From contig NZ_JACHIN010000001.1 of NCBI RefSeq assembly GCF_014203235.1, forward strand, positions 1,054,001 to 1,118,000: a stretch of 64,000 bases of DNA, written 5' to 3'. The DNA is from Nonomuraea endophytica. Its GTDB lineage: Bacteria > Actinomycetota > Actinomycetes > Streptosporangiales > Streptosporangiaceae. The notes beneath the pieces were generated by a model. It worked only from the letters and a program-made list of their open reading frames with translations. It ran no database searches and was not told the origin of the DNA. Of this stretch, positions 19,259 to 28,619 are shown one piece after another. Each line of letters begins with the position of its first letter. Position 1 is the first letter of the stretch. The translations under genes were made by a program, and so were the position numbers.

Positions 19259-19819
19259 ATGCGCAACTCCATCACGAAGGTAGCCACCTTCGCGCTCGTC
19301 GCGGGGGCCATGATCCTTCCGGCCGTCCCGGCGGCCGCCAACACCGCCGCCACGGCCACGACCGTCGCCACCAAGGCCGCGGACGAGCCCTACTCGATCA
19401 TGAAGGTGGGCGTCAAGGCGCCCAAGACGGTGAAGCGCGGCGGCAAGATCCGGTACCGGATCGACGTGCTCAACACCGGCCCCCACCAGGCCGACTACTA
19501 CTGGGTCGGCGGCAAGCTGCCCAAGGGCATCGTCAACGGCCTGCGCTACAACGGCCCCAAGGGCACCCAGTGCGAGTGGGACCCGACCGGCTTCTGGTGC
19601 TGGGGCCCGTGGGAGCTGGAGAAGGGTGACACCGACTGGCTCGACATCCAGGTCACCCTGAAGAAGGGCACTCGCGGCACCGCCACCGCCCAGCTCGGGG
19701 CACTGGTCTACGACATCCCGATCGGCATGGAGAACATGGACAAGGAGGAGATCGACCGGATCGGCGGCTTCAAGTCCTGGTTCTACGGCAAGAAGGTCAA
19801 GACCAAGATCGTCCGCTGA
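19259..19819 (+). CDS. Secreted DUF11-like protein, paralogue 2
   Basis: A 186-residue exported protein: signal peptide (residues 1 to about 27, ending VPAAANT), then an Ig-like domain closely related to the protein at 14507. Shared motifs include DEPYSxMKV, KRGGKIxYxI, the GPHxADYxWVGG strand, KGTQCEW, FWCWG, the two Cys, and a late acidic segment MENMDKEEIDRIGGFK. It lacks the Pro-rich tail of paralogue 1. ATG at 19259 has GGAG upstream. It follows queA on the same strand but with its own 90-base leader. Confidence 0.85.
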   Translation: MRNSITKVATFALVAGAMILPAVPAAANTAATATTVATKAADEPYSIMKVGVKAPKTVKRGGKIRYRIDVLNTGPHQADYYWVGGKLPKGIVNGLRYNGPKGTQCEWDPTGFWCWGPWELEKGDTDWLDIQVTLKKGTRGTATAQLGALVYDIPIGMENMDKEEIDRIGGFKSWFYGKKVKTKIVR

Positions 19820-19930
19820 CACGACCCCAGCGAACCCCGGCGACACCGGGGTTCGCCCCGGCGGCCCCTTTCCCGGCGGCTCCTTCCAGGCCCCCCTCCT
19901 GTCCTGCCCTTGGCCTGTCCAGCCCTGCCT

Positions 19931-20074
19931 TTCCTTGCCGCGGCGACTGGTCAACGGGGCGTCGTGGCGGCGGGGACCACGTGCGACCTGCGCGGCGCCC
20001 GACGATCGGCGCGCGCCCACTGCGGCGGGAGGTGGGGGCGGCGGCTTTGCCGTAACGGATAGGCGAGGTTGAAG
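19931..20074 (+). repeat. Dispersed repeat, copy A (about 144 bp)
   Basis: Runs from TTCCTTGCCG to GCGAGGTTGAAG. A copy in the same orientation lies at 24130-24272 with more than 85 per cent identity by eye, including a shared central stretch of over 40 bases (GTGCGACCTGCGCGGCGCCC onward). A diverged relative is at 61899-62025. Near the right end CGGC-TTT-GCCG forms a small hairpin. No coding capacity. It lies between the secreted-protein gene and serB. Confidence 0.85.
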
Positions 20075-20109
20075 AGCGCGCCAAAGTCGGGCCGGTGAGC
20101 GCGCAGGGG

Positions 20110-21354
20110 ATGCCGCGCAGTACCGTGGCTCAAGTGGACCAGCGCACCCTCCTGATCACGCTCACCGGCCCCGACCGGCCAGGTGTCACCAGCCGCCTGT
20201 TCTCCGTCCTGGCCGGCTTCCCGGTCACCGTCTCCGACATCGAACAGGTCGTCATCCGCGGCCGTCTCACCCTCGGCGTGCTCGTCGCCTACGTCGGCGG
20301 CCCCTCCACCGGCACCGGCAGCACGCTCGGCGCCATGTGGACCGCCGTCGAGCGCACCGCGGAGGACCTCGGTCTGGAGGTCGAGCTCTCCACCGGCTCC
20401 CTCACCAAGGAGCAGCGCCGCCGCGGCCGCCTGTCGGTCAGCGTGCTCGGCCCCTCGCTCCCTCCGGCCGCCATCGCGGGCATCGCGGGCCGGATCGCCG
20501 CCGCCGGCGCCAACATCGACCGCATCGAACGCCTGGCCCAGTGGCCGGTCACCTGTATCGAGCTGTCCGTGTCCGGCGCCGACCCCGACGCGCTGCGGGT
20601 CGAGCTGGCCGCCGAGGCCGCCGCCCAGAAGGTGGACGTGGCCGTCCAGCGCACGGGCCTGTCGCGGCGGGCCAAGCGGCTCATCGTCATGGACGTCGAC
20701 TCGACGCTCATCCAGGGCGAGGTCATCGAGCTGCTGGCCGCCCACGCCGGCTGCCTGGACGAGGTGGCGCGGGTCACCGAGGAGGCGATGCGCGGCGAGC
20801 TGGACTTCGCCGAGTCGCTGCGCCGCCGGGTGGCGTTGCTGGAGGGGCTGCCGGCGTCGGTGTTCGAGCAGGTGCGCCAGGAGGTCGTCCTCACCGCGGG
20901 CGCCCGGACGCTGGTCCGCACGCTGAAGCGCCTGGACTACCGCTTCGCCATCGTCAGCGGCGGCTTCACCCAGATCACCGACTCGCTGGTGGCCGACCTC
21001 GGCATCGACTACTCGGCGGCGAACGTCCTCGAAGTCGTCGACGGCCACCTCACCGGCCGGGTCGTCGGCGAGATCGTCGACCGTCCCGGCAAGGCGCGCG
21101 CGCTGGAGCGCTTCGCCCGCGAGGCCGGCATCGCGATCAGCCAGACGGTCGCGATCGGCGACGGCGCCAACGACCTCGACATGATCGCCACCGCCGGGCT
21201 GGGCATCGCCTTCAACGCCAAGCCCGTCGTCCGTCAGGCCGCCGACACCGCCGTCAACTCCCCGTACCTGGACGTGATCCTCTACCTTCTCGGCATCTCC
21301 CGCGACGAGGTCGAGGCCGCCGACGCCGAGGACAACGTCCTGGCGCCGAACTGA
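20110..21354 (+). CDS. serB: Phosphoserine phosphatase with N-terminal ACT domains
   Basis: A 414-residue SerB2-type enzyme, catalysing the last step of serine synthesis. Two ACT domains occupy about 10-180 (ITLTGPDRPGVTSRLF opens the first). The HAD phosphatase follows with motif I DVDSTLIQGE (nucleophile D195), motif II SGGFTQ and motif III GDGANDLDM. Start candidates are GTG 20095, ATG 20110 and GTG 20125; none has an ideal ribosome site, so the first 10 residues are uncertain. Convergent with the FUSC gene, 10 bases apart. Confidence 0.95.
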   Translation: MPRSTVAQVDQRTLLITLTGPDRPGVTSRLFSVLAGFPVTVSDIEQVVIRGRLTLGVLVAYVGGPSTGTGSTLGAMWTAVERTAEDLGLEVELSTGSLTKEQRRRGRLSVSVLGPSLPPAAIAGIAGRIAAAGANIDRIERLAQWPVTCIELSVSGADPDALRVELAAEAAAQKVDVAVQRTGLSRRAKRLIVMDVDSTLIQGEVIELLAAHAGCLDEVARVTEEAMRGELDFAESLRRRVALLEGLPASVFEQVRQEVVLTAGARTLVRTLKRLDYRFAIVSGGFTQITDSLVADLGIDYSAANVLEVVDGHLTGRVVGEIVDRPGKARALERFAREAGIAISQTVAIGDGANDLDMIATAGLGIAFNAKPVVRQAADTAVNSPYLDVILYLLGISRDEVEAADAEDNVLAPN

Positions 21355-21364
21355 CCGCGGCGGC

Positions 21365-23395
21365 TCAGCGCCGGGTGACCGATCGGGCGAGCTCGAGGGC
21401 GTCGGCGTTCAGGGTGCGCAGCGCCGGGTGGGCGGTGACTGCGTGGCGCAACGCCCGCCGTACCGACGAAGGCTCGCCCTCGGCCGCCTCCTCCAGCAAC
21501 TCGTCGACGTGGCTGGCGACCTCGTCCAGCCCGTCGCCGTAGGCGTCCTCCTCCGGAGGCCGCGTGTTGTCGCGTACGGCCCGCGCGCTCGCCACCAGCC
21601 GGTCGGCCACCGCGTCGAGCACGGCGGTGGTGGCGTCGGAGCCCACCTCGGAACCCCTCAGCACAGCGGCCAGCAGCAGCGCGTCGTCGCGCAGCTTCCT
21701 GGACAGGGTGAGGGCGACGCGTAGTTCCTCGGGCGCCCGTCCGTGGGGTTCCTTCTCCAGCCGGTCCAGGGACGCGCCGAGCCGGTCGGCGGCCTGACCG
21801 GCGGCCTCGGTGCGCTCGGCCATGGCGTCGAGGTCGCGCTCGGCCAGGGCGCGGATCACCGCGGCGTGCTCGGTGAGCAGGTCCACGGTCAGGTCCTTGA
21901 TCCCGCTCGCCTCGCCGCGCGGCCACAGCAGCCGGGCGGCGACCAGCGCGAGCACGCCGCCGCCCGCGGTCAGCACGAGGCGGATTCCGGCGGCCTCCCA
22001 GTCCAGCCGGGTCGAGAAGTCCGTCAGCAGCAGCGCCAGCGGCGTCGCGAACACCGTCCAGTACCCGTAGCTGACCTCCCGCAGCGCGAACCCGAGCGTC
22101 CCGAACACCAGCACCGTCGCCACGATCGTGTACTCGCTCGGCACCGCCGCCAGCACCAGCGCCGCCGCACCGGCGCCGACCACGGTCCCGGCGACCCGGA
22201 GCACCACCCGGTCCACGGTGTCGCCATAGGTGGAGCGCAGGCCCATCATCACGGTGAACACGAACCACTTGCCGTAGTGCTCGTGCATGCCCACCATCAA
22301 CGCCATCGAGGCGGCCACCGCGATGCCGAGCCGCCCGGCGTGCTCGGGTTCGTCGCCGAACTTGAGCTGCCAGGTGAACCTCGGCAGCCGGGCGGGCGCC
22401 TGGATGCCCTCGCTGGTGAACACCCCGATCGTCCGCACCGCCACCGCGATCCGGTCGAGGCAGCGCCGTACCTGACCGAGGAGCGCGACGGTCCGCAGCG
22501 ACTCCGGGTCGGACAGCTGCCGCGCCCGCAGCCGCGAGATGTGCTCGGCGAAGTCGGCCGTGGCCGCCATCGCGACCGGCACGCCCACGACGCTGCCCTC
22601 GGCCACCTGCCGCAACGCGGCCGTCAGCGCCGCGACGACCTTGTCGATCTCCTGCCGTTCCGCACCCGCCTCGGCCCGGAACGCCCGCAGCGCCACCGTC
22701 TCGTGGAAGATCCGCACCAGCGTCTGCACATACGCGTCCGGCGACCGGTCGAGATCCGCCCCACCCCGATACGCGGCCGAGGAGGTGGCGGCGTCGTCCA
22801 GCGCCTGGGACCCGCGCTCCCGCAGCTCAGCCCAGTCCTCCTCGGGCCGTCCGAGCCCGTCCAGCATGTCCGCCAGCGCCTCGACCGCCTCGTCGAAGGC
22901 GTCCTTCAGCGGATCGAGCCGCCGCACGGGCCACAGCGCCAGCGCGAGCACGCAGAACTCGATCCCGCCGAGCCCGACCATCAGGGCCCCGTCGAACCCC
23001 ACCCGAGGGATCAGGTAGAACCCGGTCACCACGGCCAGCACCGGCGGCATCCCGATGGTCCGCCACTGCCCACCGGCCGCCGCCACCAGCCCGATCACCC
23101 CGACCGCCCACCACGGCTGCGGCGCGATCAACGTCCCGAGCCAGAACCCCGCCGCGATCAGTCCCACCTTGACGGCGAGATTCCTGGCCCGCTGCCCATA
23201 CGGCTTCCCGTAGGAATCCCCAAAAGCCGTGAAATACGCCCCCAGCGCCGCCAGCCCACCCGCCTGCGGCATCCCGGCCACGGTCCCGATCACCAGCGGG
23301 AGCGCGATCGCCACCCCGCACAGCAGCCCGTACCCCCAGGGCGGCCGGGCGGGCAGCTCGAATCCACGCCTCAGCGAACGAACGGCCCCCCGCAT
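21365..23395 (-). CDS. FUSC-family membrane protein (aromatic-acid exporter-like)
   Basis: A 676-residue protein with the duplicated FUSC layout: two blocks of about five to six membrane segments (about 20-155 and 350-480), separated and followed by long cytoplasmic helical regions. YccS, AaeB and plant aluminium-activated malate transporters share this architecture and export aromatic or organic acids. The C-terminal region (about 490-676) is a predicted helical bundle rich in Ala, Leu and Glu. No membrane-fusion partner lies nearby. Confidence 0.88.
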   Translation of the reverse strand: MRGAVRSLRRGFELPARPPWGYGLLCGVAIALPLVIGTVAGMPQAGGLAALGAYFTAFGDSYGKPYGQRARNLAVKVGLIAAGFWLGTLIAPQPWWAVGVIGLVAAAGGQWRTIGMPPVLAVVTGFYLIPRVGFDGALMVGLGGIEFCVLALALWPVRRLDPLKDAFDEAVEALADMLDGLGRPEEDWAELRERGSQALDDAATSSAAYRGGADLDRSPDAYVQTLVRIFHETVALRAFRAEAGAERQEIDKVVAALTAALRQVAEGSVVGVPVAMAATADFAEHISRLRARQLSDPESLRTVALLGQVRRCLDRIAVAVRTIGVFTSEGIQAPARLPRFTWQLKFGDEPEHAGRLGIAVAASMALMVGMHEHYGKWFVFTVMMGLRSTYGDTVDRVVLRVAGTVVGAGAAALVLAAVPSEYTIVATVLVFGTLGFALREVSYGYWTVFATPLALLLTDFSTRLDWEAAGIRLVLTAGGGVLALVAARLLWPRGEASGIKDLTVDLLTEHAAVIRALAERDLDAMAERTEAAGQAADRLGASLDRLEKEPHGRAPEELRVALTLSRKLRDDALLLAAVLRGSEVGSDATTAVLDAVADRLVASARAVRDNTRPPEEDAYGDGLDEVASHVDELLEEAAEGEPSSVRRALRHAVTAHPALRTLNADALELARSVTRR

Positions 23396-23417
23396 GGATC
23401 CGCCCCCGGTGTAGCTC

Positions 23418-23894
23418 CTAGGCCTGCTTGGGATCCCAGTGCGTGACCAGGCGTCCCTCCCCTGGCCAGAGGTCTACCCAGGCCGAACCCGTCTGGATCA
23501 CCGCGAACGCCCCCGGCCGGAACCCGTAATCCCCACCCGCCAGCCCGAGCGCCAGCTCATGAACCCCAGGATTGTGCCCGCACAGAACCAGTGTCTCCGC
23601 CTCCGGATCCTGCAACCGCACCAATGCCAGCAGGTCATCGGCGTAGGCCTCGTAGATGTCCCGCTCGAAGCTGACGCTCCGATCGGGAAAGGCAAGCTCA
23701 GCGGTACGCCGCGTGCGCAGGGACGGCGAACAGAGCACCAGGTCAGGCTCGTACCCCAGAGCCCGGATCTCATCACCGACCCGCCCGGCGTCCCGCTCAC
23801 CCCGCTCGGTGAGCGGCCGATCCCGATCCGCCAGCCCGGGGACCTGGGCAGCCTTGGCATGCCTCAGCACGATGAGGGTACGCACGCCACTCAC
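23418..23894 (-). CDS. sixA: SixA-type histidine phosphatase
   Basis: A 158-residue histidine-phosphatase-superfamily protein: LRHAKAA carries the RH catalytic motif and LVLCGHNPGVHEL the second catalytic His. SixA dephosphorylates phospho-His in phosphorelays or the phosphotransferase system; small SixA-like proteins in actinobacteria are poorly characterised. The GTG at 23894 overlaps the stop of a small upstream membrane-protein gene as GTGA; a GTG three codons later has a better-spaced GAGAGG. Confidence 0.9.
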   Translation of the reverse strand: MSGVRTLIVLRHAKAAQVPGLADRDRPLTERGERDAGRVGDEIRALGYEPDLVLCSPSLRTRRTAELAFPDRSVSFERDIYEAYADDLLALVRLQDPEAETLVLCGHNPGVHELALGLAGGDYGFRPGAFAVIQTGSAWVDLWPGEGRLVTHWDPKQA

Positions 23895-24001
23895 CCTCTC
23901 GACGCCCAGACGGCGAGCCCGACGAGAACGCCCAGGATCACCACCATGGCCAGCAGAATCAGGGCCAGCGTCCTGCCACCGTTGGGCCGCTTCTCTTCCA
24001 C
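23891..24001 (-). CDS. Small single-pass membrane protein, 36 residues
   Basis: A short frame starting GTG at 24001. The product is VEEKRPNGGRT followed by a hydrophobic helix (LALILLAMVVILGVLVGLAV) and a short WASRG tail: a charged N-terminus and one transmembrane segment. Its TGA overlaps the GTG of sixA (GTGA), the coupling pattern used by real gene pairs here. The ribosome site is weak. It may anchor or regulate the phosphatase (inference). Confidence 0.6.
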   Translation of the reverse strand: MEEKRPNGGRTLALILLAMVVILGVLVGLAVWASRG

Positions 24002-24129
24002 CCGCCCAGTTTCCCACCCAACCCCCCCGCCCCGGCACCCACCCGCCCCTGGTTTCCGGTCAGACCGTGGGCTCGTGCTGTTGGCCTATGGGTGGCTCGG
24101 GCTGTTGGGCCTTGGGTTGGCTCGGGCTG

Positions 24130-24272
24130 TTCCTTGCCGTGGCGGCTGGTCAACGGGCGTCGTGGCGGCGATGACCACGTGCGACCTGCGCGGCGCCCGA
24201 CGATCGGCGCGCGCCCACTGCGGCGGGGGGTGGGGGCGGCGGCTTTGCCGTAACAGAAGGGCGAGGTTGAAG
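24130..24272 (+). repeat. Dispersed repeat, copy B (about 143 bp)
   Basis: Second copy of the repeat described at 19931-20074, in the same orientation, from TTCCTTGCCG to GCGAGGTTGAAG. Differences are scattered single bases and one-base indels. It lies between the small membrane-protein gene and the hppA terminator, in 360 bases (24002-24361) that hold no gene. Confidence 0.85.
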
Positions 24273-24287
24273 GGTTTGAGGGCGCGA

Positions 24288-24319
24288 AAAGGCGCCCGCC
24301 GCAAGCGACGGACGCCTTT
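24288..24319 (-). terminator. Rho-independent terminator of hppA
   Basis: Arms AAAGGCG (24288-24294) and CGCCTTT (24313-24319) with an additional paired G+C inner stem. Read on the minus strand, the hairpin ends in TTTT. It lies 43 bases beyond the hppA stop. Confidence 0.8.
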
Positions 24320-24361
24320 CCGAGCAGTACCGCAAAAAGCGGCTGAGGAAATCCAGAACCG

Positions 24362-26644
<2,283 letters not shown>

Positions 26645-27505
26645 CCGTTCTCCTCGGCAAGACCGGTACGTCCTGCCCGGGCGGTGCTGCAAGGTTCTCG
26701 GTTGGTGCGGCACCATCCGGGTAATGGGTGCCGCTTCCGGTTGAGTCCGCAGTGTCGCCGGATCACCTTGGCCGGTGCGGGGGAGTCTACGCAGGGGTTC
26801 CGCGGATATGAAGGCTCTTGAGGAGGGCAATTATGCCCACGTCCAGTAAGCCCCAGACTGGGACCCGATTTGGGAACTGGCTTGGGTTATGTCCGTGGGT
26901 TTACGGTCATGACAACTTCTAGAAAAGTGTTGTCCGAAACCAGGGTAAGCCTTGGGTGGTCACCGGGCCCCGTCACGCCGGCCGGGCACATGCGGCTTCA
27001 GAACCGTCCCCCTGGAGACTCCGCCCGCTCCACCCCTCCGCGACCGCCACCACCACCGCCTCGCCCAGCGGCCACCCGCCGCCGCCCTGCCCCGCCCGGC
27101 AGTCACCGCCCCACCCGGCCGCTACCACCGCCGCTTCATTCGGCTCGGCCGCTACCACCGCCGGGCTTCCCCGCCTGCTCTCACTCGGCAGCCGCTACCA
27201 CCGCCGCCCTGCCCCGCCCTTGCCCGGCCGCCTTATCCCGCCCTTGCTCGGGCCGCGACTGCCGTTGCCCTACCCGGGCCTCTTCCGCTGTTGCCTTGCT
27301 CGGCCGCTACCCTGCCTCGCCCTGTCTTCCCCCGCCTGGCCTCGCCGGGACGTGCTTGCGCGTCCGCGTAGCGTGGGTTCCATCCTTGGGTGGGGCAGGC
27401 TTGAACCCCCTAGAGTGGGGCTGGCTTGAACCGCACATCCACGGACATTGTCCCCCTAAGGCGCGTCGTGAAGACACGCGCCCCGGGACCTGACGCGCAC
27501 CACAA

Positions 27506-27550
27506 CACCGCCAGGGCACGTTGTAAAGACGGGTGCCCACTCTGGCGGTG
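27506..27550 (-). terminator. Two-tier inverted repeat downstream of the rsbW-like gene
   Basis: Outer arms CACCGCCAG (27506-27514) and CTGGCGGTG (27542-27550) are perfect. Nested inside are GGCAC and GTGCC. The structure is 119 bases beyond the stop of the rsbW-like gene. No T run follows on either strand, so it could instead be a structured RNA element. Confidence 0.45.
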
Positions 27551-27601
27551 ATGTGCCCAGGGACGCGCACCCACGGGTGTGGGCGCGCATCCCCTGTCAC
27601 A

Positions 27602-27662
27602 GGCGTGTCCTTTTAGGACAAGCGACCAAGTCCGGCAAGCGTGTCCCTTTCGGGGCAGGCGC
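27602..27662 (-). terminator. Duplicated hairpin just after the rsbW-like stop
   Basis: Two similar hairpins: TGTCC-TTTTA-GGACA (27606-27620) and GTCCC-TTT-CGGGGC (around 27643-27656), both flanked by GCGTG and a trailing GCG. The nearest ends 7 bases before the rsbW-like stop codon, so tandem termination of the bldG operon is likely. Confidence 0.5.
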
Positions 27663-27668
27663 CGGAGT

Positions 27669-28097
27669 TCAGGAGGCGCGGCCGTTGAGGGAGGCCGGCC
27701 AGCTCATCCTGATACGCATCCCCTTGGGGCTGGGGAACACCTCGACATCGTCGGCCAGCCCCGCGATCACCGCGATGCCGAAACCCGACATGAACGAATC
27801 GGAGAGCGTGCCCAGATCGACCGGCTGCTCCTGCTGGATCTCGTCGCTCGGGGCCTGGTCGCTGACCGTGACCTCGAAGCGGCCGGAATCGTCGCGAAGC
27901 TCGATGCGGATCGGCTCACCCGGGCAGTGGGCGCGGTGCGCCTCCACGGCCCGGGAGCAAGCCTCACCGACGGCCAGCCTGACCTCGTCAAGCAGCGACT
28001 CCTCCACACCGGTACGCCGGGCGATGGCCGTGGCGACCAGCCTGGCGGTCCGCACGTGGGCGGGGAGGGCGCTGAACGTCAGCTCGACGGTAGCCAT
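27669..28097 (-). CDS. RsbW-like anti-sigma factor ATPase, putative BldG partner
   Basis: A 142-residue GHKL ATPase-fold protein of the RsbW type, which binds sigma factors or phosphorylates anti-anti-sigma factors. The G-box region SGFGIAVIAGLADDVEV is visible. In the N-box, EACSRAVEAH has Arg where the Mg-binding Asn normally sits (E-x3-N), so kinase activity is uncertain. The gene starts 2 bases after the stop of bldG on the same strand, matching the bldG-SCO3548 arrangement as I recall it. Confidence 0.93.
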   Translation of the reverse strand: MATVELTFSALPAHVRTARLVATAIARRTGVEESLLDEVRLAVGEACSRAVEAHRAHCPGEPIRIELRDDSGRFEVTVSDQAPSDEIQQEQPVDLGTLSDSFMSGFGIAVIAGLADDVEVFPSPKGMRIRMSWPASLNGRAS

Positions 28098-28099
28098 GG

Positions 28100-28450
28100 C
28101 TACTTGTCTTTGCCGTGAGCTTCCTTGGCCTCGTCGACCGAAGCGTAGATCCCGAAGACCTTCGTCAGACCGGTGATCCGGAAGATCTTCAGGATGCGCT
28201 CCTGCGTGCAGACCAGCTCGAGAGAGCCATCGTGCGCGCGAACTCGCTTGAGCCCGCCGACCAGGACGCCAAGGCCGGTCGAGTCCAGGAAGTCGACCTT
28301 CTCCATGTTCACGAGAAGGTGGAAGTTGCCCTTGTTGACCAGGTCGATCAGAAGCTCACGCAATCTGGGCGCGGTGTAGACATCGATCTCACCCTCGACC
28401 TCCACGATGGTGAGTCGGTCCTCGTTGTGGTGATCCAGCTTCAGATCCAC
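28100..28450 (-). CDS. bldG: Anti-anti-sigma factor BldG (STAS domain)
   Basis: A 116-residue single STAS domain. The phosphorylation site is S57 in [11 protein letters not shown], the same position as in S. coelicolor BldG. In Streptomyces BldG controls aerial growth and antibiotic formation through partner-switching with anti-sigma factors. The GTG at 28450 has GGAGG upstream. Identity is supported by the neighbours: rsbW-like gene and hppA on one side, divergent DEAD helicase on the other. Confidence 0.94.
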   Translation of the reverse strand: MDLKLDHHNEDRLTIVEVEGEIDVYTAPRLRELLIDLVNKGNFHLLVNMEKVDFLDSTGLGVLVGGLKRVRAHDGSLELVCTQERILKIFRITGLTKVFGIYASVDEAKEAHGKDK

Positions 28451-28619
28451 AGATCCTCCAGCGCCTCGCCTGCGAAAGTACCCTTGCGGGCCTGGCAGTC
28501 TGGAGCGGGGCTCCCGACTGTCGGACCCTGACGCGCGGCATTCAACCACGCGTCTGCCTTGTGTCTATACGAAATCACGATTCCCGGCGACTTTGCCCAC
28601 GGATGCCAGACTGGAAACA

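Larger units (their letters stand above)
26645..27668. other. Large intergenic region with simple repeats and hairpins
   Basis: About 1 kb upstream of hppA and downstream of the rsbW-like gene. The part from 26990 to 27350 is a C-rich, strand-asymmetric tract with GGCCGCTACCACCGCCG or close variants near 27117, 27147 and 27190. All three plus-strand frames stay open there, but translations are Pro/Ala/Arg low-complexity, so I call no gene. The right end holds inverted repeats annotated separately. The hppA promoter must lie near 26645-26950. Confidence 0.6.

Noticed and set aside
21743..23446. A 567-codon plus-strand frame opposite the FUSC gene
   Set aside because: Arg/His/Pro-rich shadow translation; the minus-strand FUSC protein has clear membrane segments.
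26870..27493. Protein-coding gene in the C-rich tract upstream of hppA
   Set aside because: All plus-strand frames are open and give low-complexity Pro/Ala/Arg sequence; no ribosome site or known domain.
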